From NCBI GenBank assembly GCA_036702855.1, contig DATNQF010000242.1, positions 1 to 64,000 on the forward strand: 64,000 bases of DNA, given 5' to 3'. The notes beneath the pieces are model-generated. The model was not told the DNA's origin. It saw only the letters and a list, made by a program, of their open reading frames with translations, and did no database searches. The position numbers and the translations under genes are program-made. Of this stretch, positions 7,980 through 16,267 are shown piece by piece. The DNA comes from JACVSF01 sp036702855 (GTDB lineage: Bacteria > Cyanobacteriota > Cyanobacteriia > Phormidesmidales > Phormidesmidaceae). Numbering within the stretch: the first letter of the stretch is position 1; each line of letters starts with the position of its first letter.

Positions 7980-8671
7980 AACCGGCAGAGAAAAAGGTTG
8001 TCCACCAGTACCGCTACGGCATAGGGGAGGTATTGGGCTTTGAGGTATGCAGCAGGGATGTTGTTTGGCGAATCGACAAATACATCTCTGATCGTGAGGG
8101 GGAACCTGAGCAAGAACAACGTTGTTTTGCGGCAAACACCGAAGACTATTCACCCATTTATGGAGGGGAGATAGGCAATTACAACCCCCGTTGTAGTTGC
8201 TGTTACTTGAACTTTGGCCACACAGAAGAGTGTCACAAAAAATCAGTGAGGAAAACCATGAAATCAAATTTGACGCATGGGATAGAAGTTGTCATTCGAC
8301 AACACAGCGGAGTTCCAGCAGATAGAGCCAAATGGGTATCCGAGCAAGTTGCTTGGCTTGTTGAAGCGTTGGCCGATGTTAGCTCAAACAGAGCCTTAGA
8401 AGTTTGCCATAACGAACTTCTAGAAAGCGTAGAAGGCTACGACACAACGCTGCCTGGAAAGCTCTACCAGTCTGGGGCTGAAGAAAGTTACGGATATTCT
8501 CTCCTCCTTCAGTGCTTGCTCCTATGGACACTCACTGACCACACTACCGAACCTCCCAGAGGCAGTATTGGCAACTTGACCAGAGTGTTAGAGGCGATCG
8601 CTGCTATGCAAGATCGCCTCACTAATGTTGACTTTGACTGGCCTCCCCTTGGTGTCGTTCAAGAAAAGTAA
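7976..8671 (+). CDS. Hypothetical protein with Cys/His cluster
   Basis: Protein of 231 residues starting at GTG in a GTGA overlap with the preceding gene. Residues about 80-95 carry CSCCYLNFGHTEECHKK, a probable zinc site. An internal ATG with a GTGAGGAAAA site at 8260 would give a separate 137-residue protein, so this may encode two products or be a fusion of two former neighbours. Family not recognised. Confidence 0.65.
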   Translation: MKPAEKKVVHQYRYGIGEVLGFEVCSRDVVWRIDKYISDREGEPEQEQRCFAANTEDYSPIYGGEIGNYNPRCSCCYLNFGHTEECHKKSVRKTMKSNLTHGIEVVIRQHSGVPADRAKWVSEQVAWLVEALADVSSNRALEVCHNELLESVEGYDTTLPGKLYQSGAEESYGYSLLLQCLLLWTLTDHTTEPPRGSIGNLTRVLEAIAAMQDRLTNVDFDWPPLGVVQEK

Positions 8672-8695
8672 ACCAATAAACAAAGGTGTGTTGTT

Positions 8696-8983
8696 ATGGC
8701 TGCATATTTGGTATTCCCCACTAAAAAAGAGTGGAAAGTCATTGAGCGATTCCTAAGCCAGTGCATGCAGGGGGCTGTCGTAATTTCTCCTGCCGTAAGA
8801 GAACATCTTGAAAAGAAATTCAATAGGCCAATAAATACGGCAGAAGGTCAGATAACTGATTACGACTTTGGCGGCGGCGATCCTGACGTTACGTTAGACA
8901 TTGCTGAGTCTCCTGATGCGTTTGCTATTGGGGCTGAGGCTGTCTTAGAGGTTTTGTTTCCATGCGTTGAGAACAATGAGTGA
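8696..8983 (+). CDS. Small hypothetical protein, 95 aa
   Basis: Short protein beginning MAAYLVFPTKKEWKVIERFL. It is acidic towards the C-terminus. It overlaps the next start by a few bases, as is usual in this run of genes. No family recognised. Confidence 0.65.
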   Translation: MAAYLVFPTKKEWKVIERFLSQCMQGAVVISPAVREHLEKKFNRPINTAEGQITDYDFGGGDPDVTLDIAESPDAFAIGAEAVLEVLFPCVENNE

Positions 8984-9326
8984 ATCTATGACTGAAAGTT
9001 CCAAGTCCGCAACAAAATATTTCTTCTGTGAGATTGGGGAGTTAATTGGAGATCATTTTGCAGAATGCAAATTTGTCTTTTCTTGCCCTCAAGAGAAGAG
9101 TAGCCATGAAGTGGCGGAAAAAATTGTTTTAGAAAGCCGAAATGGAGCATTCCAAGAAGACGAAAGCAGTAATGAATACTTTGCTTGTAATGGTGAAGTC
9201 GTAATGACTATAGACCGATGCGAGCAAATTTCAGAGGCAGATTTTGAGGTGCTGCAAAAGTATCTGATGGATAGGACTCCAGCAACAAAATTTCTGTCTG
9301 ACTTTGAAGCGGAGAGAAAGCAATGA
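8976..9326 (+). CDS. Hypothetical protein
   Basis: Protein of 116 residues from the ATG that overlaps the previous stop (ATGAGTGA). Lys/Glu-rich with several Cys and Phe (ATKYFFCEIGELIGDHF). No family recognised. Its last codons belong to the first copy of a 41-base tandem duplication. Confidence 0.65.
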   Translation: MSESMTESSKSATKYFFCEIGELIGDHFAECKFVFSCPQEKSSHEVAEKIVLESRNGAFQEDESSNEYFACNGEVVMTIDRCEQISEADFEVLQKYLMDRTPATKFLSDFEAERKQ

Positions 9327-9384
9327 CCACTGGTAAATCAATCTTTGAAGCGGAGAGAAAGCAATGACCACTGGTAAATCAATC
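9303..9384 (+). repeat. Perfect 41-base tandem duplication covering an RBS and start codon
   Basis: Two identical 41-base units, 9303-9343 and 9344-9384. Each holds the last codons of the upstream gene, a GGAGAGAAAG ribosome binding site, ATG and the first seven codons of the downstream gene. Because 41 is not a multiple of three, the first ATG (9323) now opens a 14-codon frame ending at TGA that overlaps the second, functional ATG (9364). Confidence 0.95.
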
Positions 9385-9777
9385 CTAGTATTCGTTCCCG
9401 CTGGCAATTCGATGGGAAAGCCTGAAATTGTTCAAGTTCAGGTTGATGACCTTGAACCGGGACAAATTGAGGAAGGCGATCACTATGAACTGGCAACAGA
9501 ATTGGTTAACGATGCTGGCTATGTAGCTGGTGAGCCAGCCTTTGATGAAAACGACATTGGCGATCCCCAAAAGCTCGAACTCTGGAAACAAATTGCATAC
9601 ACGATTCAAGACGAAGAGGAGGAAGAAGAAACGGTATCTCTGATTGCTTCAGGATACGACTGGACATGCCCCAGTTGTGGGCACAACAACAACGAAACGG
9701 AATCGGAAGAAAAAGTTAGTTGTGCCAACTGCGAAAAGGAATTTCAAGTTGACAGCGTTGATCACACAGGAAACTAA
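9364..9777 (+). CDS. Acidic protein with C-terminal zinc ribbon
   Basis: Protein of 137 residues. The C-terminal 45 residues contain CPSCGHNN and, 18 residues on, CANCEKEF, a typical four-Cys zinc ribbon; the centre is very acidic (DEEEEEE). Start at the second copy of the tandem duplication, with GGAGAGAAAG upstream. Role unknown; zinc ribbons of this kind usually contact nucleic acid or protein. Confidence 0.75.
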   Translation: MTTGKSILVFVPAGNSMGKPEIVQVQVDDLEPGQIEEGDHYELATELVNDAGYVAGEPAFDENDIGDPQKLELWKQIAYTIQDEEEEEETVSLIASGYDWTCPSCGHNNNETESEEKVSCANCEKEFQVDSVDHTGN

Positions 9778-9782
9778 ATCTA

Positions 9783-10262
9783 ATGGCTGAAGATTCTAAA
9801 AGCTTTGACCCTAAAGCCCTTATCCAATATGGCTTCAATGCCATGTTTCACAGCTACGCTACACCGGAGGAACTTTCAGACTTCTTAAGCGGATTGAATG
9901 ATCCGCAAGCCCCAGTTATTGCACTGATCGCAACTAACACAGCGATCAGAATCCTTGATGCTGCGGGACATCTGAAAAAAGATGATGAGATAGGTCAGCC
10001 CTTGAAGGTTGCACCCTATTGGTGGGTAGTGACAAAGGTTGATGATAAGGAGGATATGCCTCACATCGGCCTGATTGGGCCACGTAATGCACAGGTCGGG
10101 CAGCGGGAGGACCGCGCTTTTTGGGAGGTGTTTGACGATGACAACAACCGAATGGCATCGGGTTACATATTCGGCAACTACAGCGGCTTTGAGCCTCTAG
10201 ACGACTGGGCTAGAGGGGAATTTGGTTGTACGTCAATCAAAATCAACGGGAAGATGCTCTAA
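9783..10262 (+). CDS. Hypothetical protein
   Basis: Protein of 159 residues, five bases after the previous stop. It starts with a helical region (DPKALIQYGFNAMFHSYATP) and has a beta-rich C-terminal half with many Gly, Trp and Asp. No family recognised. The next start follows its stop directly. Confidence 0.7.
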   Translation: MAEDSKSFDPKALIQYGFNAMFHSYATPEELSDFLSGLNDPQAPVIALIATNTAIRILDAAGHLKKDDEIGQPLKVAPYWWVVTKVDDKEDMPHIGLIGPRNAQVGQREDRAFWEVFDDDNNRMASGYIFGNYSGFEPLDDWARGEFGCTSIKINGKML

Positions 10263-10580
10263 ATGGCAACGATTCAAGTCTCCTGCTGGACACCGCAACA
10301 GCAGGAGTTATTTGAGTCTCTGCTGAAAAAGGCAGGGATTGAACTTCAGGAGCGGCCTGAAGACTGGCGTAGTGGTGGTGAGGATGAGGAGCCATTCGCC
10401 ATCATGCAATCCGAATCCCCTTTGATTCACAACTGGTTTGAAGTTGACAAACCCGAAGCACAATCCCTGATTGTGCAGACGGCAAAGCGGGTGACTTTTG
10501 AAGCTACCCTCTGCTTCATTGAGGACGGCTTGATTGAGCCTCAGATAAAGCTGTTTGAACCCTTCATTCATATCGAATAG
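10263..10580 (+). CDS. Hypothetical protein
   Basis: Protein of 105 residues whose ATG directly abuts the preceding stop (TAAATG), so translation is probably coupled. Acidic, with a helix-rich N-terminus (WTPQQQELFESLLKKAGIEL). No family recognised. Confidence 0.65.
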   Translation: MATIQVSCWTPQQQELFESLLKKAGIELQERPEDWRSGGEDEEPFAIMQSESPLIHNWFEVDKPEAQSLIVQTAKRVTFEATLCFIEDGLIEPQIKLFEPFIHIE

Positions 10581-10587
10581 GTGGACT

Positions 10588-10902
10588 ATGGAAAACAAAA
10601 ATCTTCTGGTTTTCACAACAGACGGAAGAAAAAGCTCAATTGACATCAGCTTCATACCACTTCAACACATTCCTCCTGCATGGAAACCCCCATCCATGCA
10701 GCAAAGAGAGAGCAGGCTTCATCGGGCAATTAGAGAATTTGAGACTAACAAAGCAAGATGGCTTCTCTCAGTATGCCTGGATACTGAGCCTGGTATGGAA
10801 AAACTCGCTTTTGCTAAGTCCTTTGTCAGAGCTTGGGCGAGATCTCAAAGCATAGAAGTTAGACCACTTGGCGCATGGTGCAACGGAGGTGAACATGAGT
10901 AA
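10588..10902 (+). CDS. Hypothetical protein
   Basis: Protein of 104 residues; the frame is open upstream but this ATG has an AGGTGG site and follows the previous stop by seven bases. Basic and Trp/Arg-rich. No family recognised. Confidence 0.65.
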   Translation: MENKNLLVFTTDGRKSSIDISFIPLQHIPPAWKPPSMQQRESRLHRAIREFETNKARWLLSVCLDTEPGMEKLAFAKSFVRAWARSQSIEVRPLGAWCNGGEHE

Positions 10903-11416
10903 CTTAGGCAATAACTTAGGCCGTTTGAAATCTCCATCTCCTGGGAACCTGGAACTAGATGCGATCGCACTGGCATTCAAGCAATCACCGGATGGGCTGA
11001 TAACACACGAACAGCTCATGCAGTGCGTTCCCGAATCTCACCTTCGCAACAACATGGTTCGGATTGAGTACATCAAACAGGTTTGTCAGGGTCCCGATGA
11101 ACCTGTTAAGTGGGCCTTGGGGGAGCATGCTCGAAAGGACTTGTTCTGGGCAACTCCCAGCGAGTTTGCACTAGAAGTTCAGTTGCAGCTAGACCATATC
11201 TGGGATGTGGCACAAATGCGGCTGATCCCTAGCTTTGAGGCAGTCGCTTCTGGTCGGCAGCCGTTGGAGGGCAATGAGACTGTGCTCGAATGGAGCACGA
11301 TCGCCGCTGCTCTAGACCAAATTCAGCAAGCGATAAATATCCTTGATGAACGCTTCCCTCGGGGAAGTAAGGAGCCAGATGCCGGTCACGGGTACTTCAT
11401 TACAGGGAGTCGCTGA
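10895..11416 (+). CDS. Hypothetical protein
   Basis: Protein of 173 residues; start chosen at the ATG with a GGAGGTGA site inside the end of the previous gene (8-base overlap). Pattern LDAIALAFKQSPDGLITHEQ hints at a winged-helix-like N-terminal part, which I cannot confirm. No family recognised. Confidence 0.65.
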   Translation: MSNLGNNLGRLKSPSPGNLELDAIALAFKQSPDGLITHEQLMQCVPESHLRNNMVRIEYIKQVCQGPDEPVKWALGEHARKDLFWATPSEFALEVQLQLDHIWDVAQMRLIPSFEAVASGRQPLEGNETVLEWSTIAAALDQIQQAINILDERFPRGSKEPDAGHGYFITGSR

Positions 11417-11417
11417 G

Positions 11418-11873
11418 ATGTCACGATTCATTGATCCGCTCCAAGTCGACATTTCTTTAGAAGGGAAGAGTTTTGTTGCTTCGTGTAAGGAGGTTTCAGC
11501 GGAGGGTTCTCGGCTACAAGATGCTCTTGGGGGCATTTTGGAGCAAGTATTGAGGCCATGCAGTCTCAATCAGTTAACGGTTGAGCAAAAGGAAATTGGG
11601 GGTAGCGTCAAATGGACGGTGGTTGCGCCATCTGACGCTGGTTTCTCCTGGGATGAAAGCCGAGCATCAGCGATCGCAGGCTACTGCCTGTTTGTAGGCA
11701 TAAAAGAAGATCCTGACATCTTTGATATAGAAGTCAGGCTTCCCAACGGGGTTCTAGTTGACTCAATTTCATCTAATGAGATGAGTGAATGGTTGTCAGA
11801 TTTTATGGACATGGATGCTGAACGTCAGATAGCGGCTTTCGCTGAAGGGGGTTCAGCATGGCTCAACAAGTAG
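11418..11873 (+). CDS. Hypothetical protein
   Basis: Protein of 151 residues, one base after the previous stop; GGGAG site eight bases before the ATG. Beta-rich with acidic C-terminus (LSDFMDMDAERQIAAFAEGG). No family recognised. Confidence 0.65.
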   Translation: MSRFIDPLQVDISLEGKSFVASCKEVSAEGSRLQDALGGILEQVLRPCSLNQLTVEQKEIGGSVKWTVVAPSDAGFSWDESRASAIAGYCLFVGIKEDPDIFDIEVRLPNGVLVDSISSNEMSEWLSDFMDMDAERQIAAFAEGGSAWLNK

Positions 11874-12103
11874 AAGACGGTGATGAGAGATCGCTTGAAC
11901 TGCAAAAAGCAGACGGCATCATGAAGGCGCTTTGCGATCAGATAAATCTCATCGCAAATTTGCCGAAGGACCAGTTTGACCACCTCTGCAAAGAGGCTGG
12001 AATACCAGATGAATCGGTGCTCCGGGTTCTCCACGGACATTCCTACGTTGGGGCTCATATCCAGCGTGTGTTTCTGCTGCACAGCAACTTAAGTAGAGAG
12101 TGA
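11858..12103 (+). CDS. Small hypothetical protein, 81 aa
   Basis: Helical, acidic protein whose start overlaps the previous gene by 16 bases and has a GGGGG site. No family recognised. Confidence 0.65.
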   Translation: MAQQVEDGDERSLELQKADGIMKALCDQINLIANLPKDQFDHLCKEAGIPDESVLRVLHGHSYVGAHIQRVFLLHSNLSRE

Positions 12104-12108
12104 AAATT

Positions 12109-12960
12109 ATGGCTATTCAAATATTGCTGCCTGAGGTGTTTTCGCCTGAGGTAGTGGAGTTAATCAAGCGGCGTTGCGTCGTTCGCCAAGAGGAACAACG
12201 TCTGCTACAGGTTCATCACTACGCTGGCTATGCGATCGCAATCATTCAGGCAGCTCACCTATCTGACTACTACTGGAAAGCGTTTTTCGCACATTCCGGC
12301 AACATGGCAATGGCGCTTAACGTGGATTTGCCGTCACGTCATTTTCAGTCGGCAGAATCAGCGCTGACCAATGCGATCACTACGATGGAGGGATTTGCAC
12401 AAGAGGTCAGCCCTCAAAAGCTGACTGCTGTAGGTATTAGAGGTAAAGACAATAAAGGCCAGATTGCCTACATCAGAAACAGTCAGCGGCTGGAGTTTGA
12501 AAGGAATTGGGACGTAGCGTGGTTCCTGCCAAAAACCCCAAGGGAAAGTATGGTGGGCCTTGCTACCCAGATGCGGCGAACAGCAGAAATCTATGGGATC
12601 GAGATTCGGGATTTCGTTTTCCCTGAGGTTGAGGAGCCTCGACCCATGCCGGGGGACATTGTAAAGACCAGTCGAGCCGATTGCCTTGCGCCTGGCCGAA
12701 CAGAGGCCACAGGCTACATCAACGGGGCATTGGCAGGCAGCGATGATCCGATACAAATTTGCTTCAACTGCCTGCAAGTGCCAGTAAGGGGTGGACTTTA
12801 CAGCGTCGCCCGATCTGGTGGGCCTCACATTGAAGTTCAGTCGTCAGCGCTGCAGCCTGACGGTGTTGGGCTCGGGCATTTCATCAGGCATCGGCCTCAT
12901 CTGAATCCAGGGGAGATGGAGAGTTATTCACTGGAAGTGCAGCAATGGAGTCTTGACTAA
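12109..12960 (+). CDS. Hypothetical protein
   Basis: Protein of 283 residues; a GTG nine bases earlier overlaps the previous stop and is an alternative start. Contains three Cys in the C-terminal third and no membrane segment. Its stop forms TAATG with the next start, so the two are coupled. No family recognised. Confidence 0.7.
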   Translation: MAIQILLPEVFSPEVVELIKRRCVVRQEEQRLLQVHHYAGYAIAIIQAAHLSDYYWKAFFAHSGNMAMALNVDLPSRHFQSAESALTNAITTMEGFAQEVSPQKLTAVGIRGKDNKGQIAYIRNSQRLEFERNWDVAWFLPKTPRESMVGLATQMRRTAEIYGIEIRDFVFPEVEEPRPMPGDIVKTSRADCLAPGRTEATGYINGALAGSDDPIQICFNCLQVPVRGGLYSVARSGGPHIEVQSSALQPDGVGLGHFIRHRPHLNPGEMESYSLEVQQWSLD

Positions 12961-13349
12961 TGGAAAAACCTACTCCCTGGCAGGTAATGACTTACCTGGT
13001 TGAAGAAGGTGGCTTACTAGGCGATCAGTTGTTTAACGGAGATGTCTCAGGCAGAGGCATTCAACTGTTCGACACTTCTGTTGAAGTCTTCTTCGAGCAG
13101 TATTTGGTCGATAGCCTTATCTCTGATGTAGCAAGAATTTTTGGGAAAACCCCAGATGAGATACGGCAAAAAGCTTTAGCCGTTGAACATCCCCAAATAC
13201 CCGTTGTGGTCGAGACTTCAGACGGCTATGTGCTGCATTGGGACATAGAGCAGAAGGTTTACACAAACGGAGATTTTGTGTTTGGACTCAAAGATTTTGA
13301 CGATCTCAGCATTGCTGAATGTGTGACCAAGATTATTGCTTGGCGTTAG
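12960..13349 (+). CDS. Hypothetical protein
   Basis: Protein of 129 residues, coupled to the previous gene by a TAATG overlap. Acidic; the C-terminal region HWDIEQKVYTNGDFVFGLKD is beta-rich. No family recognised. Confidence 0.65.
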   Translation: MEKPTPWQVMTYLVEEGGLLGDQLFNGDVSGRGIQLFDTSVEVFFEQYLVDSLISDVARIFGKTPDEIRQKALAVEHPQIPVVVETSDGYVLHWDIEQKVYTNGDFVFGLKDFDDLSIAECVTKIIAWR

Positions 13350-13366
13350 TTAACGGAGAGTGAGAA

Positions 13367-14296
13367 ATGGAACCAGTTGAACATCATTATCTAGCTTCAC
13401 GATTGTACTTTTCCCTTCAAAAGCCGATAGCAACTTGGAAGCCTAAAGACAAAGTTAACCCTGGAACGGCTGATCTGCTGCATAAACTTGATGAGATTAT
13501 GCGGAAACACCTGATACCCAAAGGTGTTGAGTACGATGACTTTGTTGCACAGGTAAGGAAGTTTGCTGAACTCGAAAGTGGTCCGCATACGGTTGATGGT
13601 AAGTCAGCCGATTGGTACGTTGCCTACAACTATTTCCACTCAGGCTTGGCGGTTATCCTAACCCTGATCGATCAGTTTCAACTGATGGAAGAGGCAGGGA
13701 TTGAAGTTCTAAAGCTGAGACTGCCAATCACTGAAGATTTTGCCTCTATCCCAACTTTGGAGGAGTTAAAACGCAGTGAAGACCGTAACTATCGGCTGAC
13801 CTACGCCGAGCCGAGATCTCACCCTGATGCGATCTCGTTGCTGGAAGAGTTCAGGCTAAAGAAACACCGAGATGACAGGCCTGTGTTTCCGGGGTTAAGA
13901 CTAATCCGCCAGGGCAAAGGATTCAACGTGGCTTTCATAGCGTCTATAAACGAGGAGCCTTGGCAGCCAACCGGCAACGAGGTCATAGACAAGCTGATCG
14001 ATAGATGGTGCCAGTATGGGCCAATTGAAAGTTCAAAGGGATCTCAAAACTACAGCGGCACAAGCCTATTCTCAGACGATGGTGGGGCAAGTTTTGCCAG
14101 AACTGTACCAGACAGTTTCTTGGAATTGCATGAGTTTGACAACGGCTATCGACGCGAGTTTTACAGCCGTTTGCATTTGGCATTTGTCAGCTGGTCTGAA
14201 GGCTCAATCACTATTGAGGTCTGCCCTAATCAATCAGTTTTTGATGAGATTTGGGCCATTAGAGAAGAGATGAAAGAAAAAGCTCAGGAGGGGTAA
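13367..14296 (+). CDS. Hypothetical protein
   Basis: Protein of 309 residues with a strong ribosome binding site, CGGAGAGTGAGAAATG, identical over 16 bases to that before the 27534 gene. Soluble and acidic, with long helical stretches in the N-terminal half. No family recognised. Confidence 0.7.
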   Translation: MEPVEHHYLASRLYFSLQKPIATWKPKDKVNPGTADLLHKLDEIMRKHLIPKGVEYDDFVAQVRKFAELESGPHTVDGKSADWYVAYNYFHSGLAVILTLIDQFQLMEEAGIEVLKLRLPITEDFASIPTLEELKRSEDRNYRLTYAEPRSHPDAISLLEEFRLKKHRDDRPVFPGLRLIRQGKGFNVAFIASINEEPWQPTGNEVIDKLIDRWCQYGPIESSKGSQNYSGTSLFSDDGGASFARTVPDSFLELHEFDNGYRREFYSRLHLAFVSWSEGSITIEVCPNQSVFDEIWAIREEMKEKAQEG

Positions 14297-14300
14297 GTCC

Positions 14301-14861
14301 ATGCATGACAGTAAGAATCAAATCCTACACAATCACGGTTTAGATGTTGGCTTTGAGGTGATCAATCCTCATGAGGACTGGGAGAAAACTGACATCTTTC
14401 AAGTTGCGGCGGCTCTAGTCAATAAAGCGGCAGAGCTCATTCAGGAAAGCCAAGAAGGAAAAATGACTAATAGGCTGCCTGAAGCAATCGGGCACATGGA
14501 GTCATTTGAGTATGATCCTTTAGATCCCTATGACCACCCTGTTTTTAAGTCAAGGCAAGAGTTTATAAGGTCGCTAACCGTTGCTGATGCGATCGCAATC
14601 CTGGCCAATGCAGTGCCTAAGGAGATGTTTGCTGAACGGGGATATCAGATTGAGTTCTTTGTGACAAAAAACATCTTGCAGGACACATCCTACTGGATGC
14701 CGCTCAGTTTAATTGATTGGCGACGGCTACTTCCTGAAGCAACGCTGCCAGCTTACCTCAACGACTTGGAGGAAGCGATCGCGCTTCGCCGTATGTTGGA
14801 GCAGCGGAATCCTGGTAGAAAGTATCGGGTAGTTCATGTCGTCAAAACGCTTGCTGATTAA
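14301..14861 (+). CDS. Hypothetical protein
   Basis: Protein of 186 residues with an AGGAGGGG site. Acidic, predicted helical, no metal or membrane motif. Last gene of the long run that starts near 5.2 kb; a hairpin terminator follows. Confidence 0.7.
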   Translation: MHDSKNQILHNHGLDVGFEVINPHEDWEKTDIFQVAAALVNKAAELIQESQEGKMTNRLPEAIGHMESFEYDPLDPYDHPVFKSRQEFIRSLTVADAIAILANAVPKEMFAERGYQIEFFVTKNILQDTSYWMPLSLIDWRRLLPEATLPAYLNDLEEAIALRRMLEQRNPGRKYRVVHVVKTLAD

Positions 14862-14888
14862 GGCTAAGTTTTCCCCTCCGTAAATGAA

Positions 14889-14915
14889 AAGGGAACTCAT
14901 CGCGTGAGTTCCCTT
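14889..14915 (+). terminator. Hairpin, probable terminator
   Basis: Perfect 11-bp stem AAGGGAACTCA/TGAGTTCCCTT with a five-base loop, 28 bases after the stop. The 3' side has only short T runs, so termination may be partial. Confidence 0.6.
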
Positions 14916-14916
14916 C

Positions 14917-14935
14917 GTTGTTCATCCATATAACT
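14917..14935 (+). promoter_or_regulatory. Shared leader motif, copy 2
   Basis: GTTGTTCATCCATATAACT, one mismatch from the copy upstream of the 4143 gene. It lies between the hairpin and the start of the ParB-like gene. Confidence 0.4.
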
Positions 14936-14946
14936 TTCACAAACCT

Positions 14947-16227
14947 ATGGTAACAGCCTCTGCTAATGCAAATGGCGGCACAACTCGTGCTGGCAAAAAA
15001 TCGAAGAAAGGTGCTGATTTAGTCCTGGCAATTCAGAAGCATCCCGATAAACCGGATGTGCTGAAAGTCTCTGATATCGACCAAGACAACTTCGCGGTTG
15101 AGTTCTGGGCTCCTGTGTCGTGGGTTTACCCTAACGTCGAGCAACCCCGAACGATCTTCCCTGAGTCAACAATCCGGGAACGGGCTGATAGCTTGATCGC
15201 CAATGGCCAAAGAACGGCCATTGATGTGATGTTTAGGAGATTGAGCCGAGAGGAGTACGAAAGCCAGGAGTACGAATCTCGAAGACACCTAATTCCCCAT
15301 CCTGATCAGTGGGAAGAAGAAAGCTATCCCTGCCTGCAGATCAAGAATGGTGAGTGCCGATTCCGGGGCACTCACATGGCAGGGAAAGAGGTCATTCGGG
15401 TCAAATTAACCCCGCTGCTGGAAGGTGCTGCGCTGTTGGCAGAGGCCACAGCCGACAACTTGGAGAGGCAGCAGATGACTGCCATGGACGAGGCTCGAAG
15501 CGTTTATCGCCTCGTTAACAAGTACGGCATGACAGCCGATCAGGTTGCCAAACACTTCGGATGGACAAAAGGCCAAGCCAACATTCTTGTAGAGTGGCGT
15601 CTCGGGCTGATGAACCTAAGCCCTAAGTGGATGCAGGTTGCCGACGAGGGAGGTTTTTGGGTTGAGGTAACTCTGCCCAACTCTGAACCTAGGATGTCCT
15701 TCATTGAAATTGGTGGCGATCGCCTGCGGGTAGCGTCTCAGATGGGCTCCTATGGGGGCAAAAAAGGGGAGTTTGTGCCCGACCACGACATGCAGGACAC
15801 TGTGCTGGTCGAGATGATGGCGCATGCTGCCAGGAAGGGTACGACTTGGACCGTCACCCGCATGAAGAAGATTGTCACCCACCTCAAAGAGGAGACAAAA
15901 GAGCCGACCGGGTTCGATCTGGTTCAACCTCGTTCACCGGCTACTCAAGCGCTGGTCACTGAAACCTCGAAAAACCTCCGGCAGGCGATCTCAATACTGA
16001 TCAAGGTCTATCAAGGCCAAAAACAGGGCAGCCCTAGCCGGTGTATCGAGTTCTTTGGGGAAACCGAAGCTCAGGGGATGGTTGAGCTGCTGCAGCTCAT
16101 TGAGAAAGGGGTGCCAGAACTGCGTGAACAGTTCGAGTCGCGCATCGCCAAAGCGTTCATCAGTCGAGCAAGGGAGGAGGAGGAACCCCCGACCCTTGAG
16201 GAATTGCTCAGTCAAGGGCTGGGGTAA
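14947..16227 (+). CDS. ParB/Spo0J-like DNA-binding protein
   Basis: Protein of 426 residues with a basic N-terminus. Residues about 70-100 (STIRERADSLIANGQRTAID) resemble the start of a ParB N-terminal domain. Residues about 175-240 (NLERQQMTAMDEARSVYRLV then KYGMTADQVAKHFGWTKGQA) match the ParB/KorB helix-turn-helix: the characteristic 'enlqR..mt..eea..y..L...ygmt...vA...g.s' pattern. It is separate from the parA-parB pair at 53-54.6 kb, so a role in replication or gene control of this element is as likely as partition. The next gene is the clamp-like protein. Confidence 0.65.
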   Translation: MVTASANANGGTTRAGKKSKKGADLVLAIQKHPDKPDVLKVSDIDQDNFAVEFWAPVSWVYPNVEQPRTIFPESTIRERADSLIANGQRTAIDVMFRRLSREEYESQEYESRRHLIPHPDQWEEESYPCLQIKNGECRFRGTHMAGKEVIRVKLTPLLEGAALLAEATADNLERQQMTAMDEARSVYRLVNKYGMTADQVAKHFGWTKGQANILVEWRLGLMNLSPKWMQVADEGGFWVEVTLPNSEPRMSFIEIGGDRLRVASQMGSYGGKKGEFVPDHDMQDTVLVEMMAHAARKGTTWTVTRMKKIVTHLKEETKEPTGFDLVQPRSPATQALVTETSKNLRQAISILIKVYQGQKQGSPSRCIEFFGETEAQGMVELLQLIEKGVPELREQFESRIAKAFISRAREEEEPPTLEELLSQGLG

Positions 16228-16267
16228 GGCTGCTTTGTAGTTAGTTATCTAATTAAAGGTGATTTGA

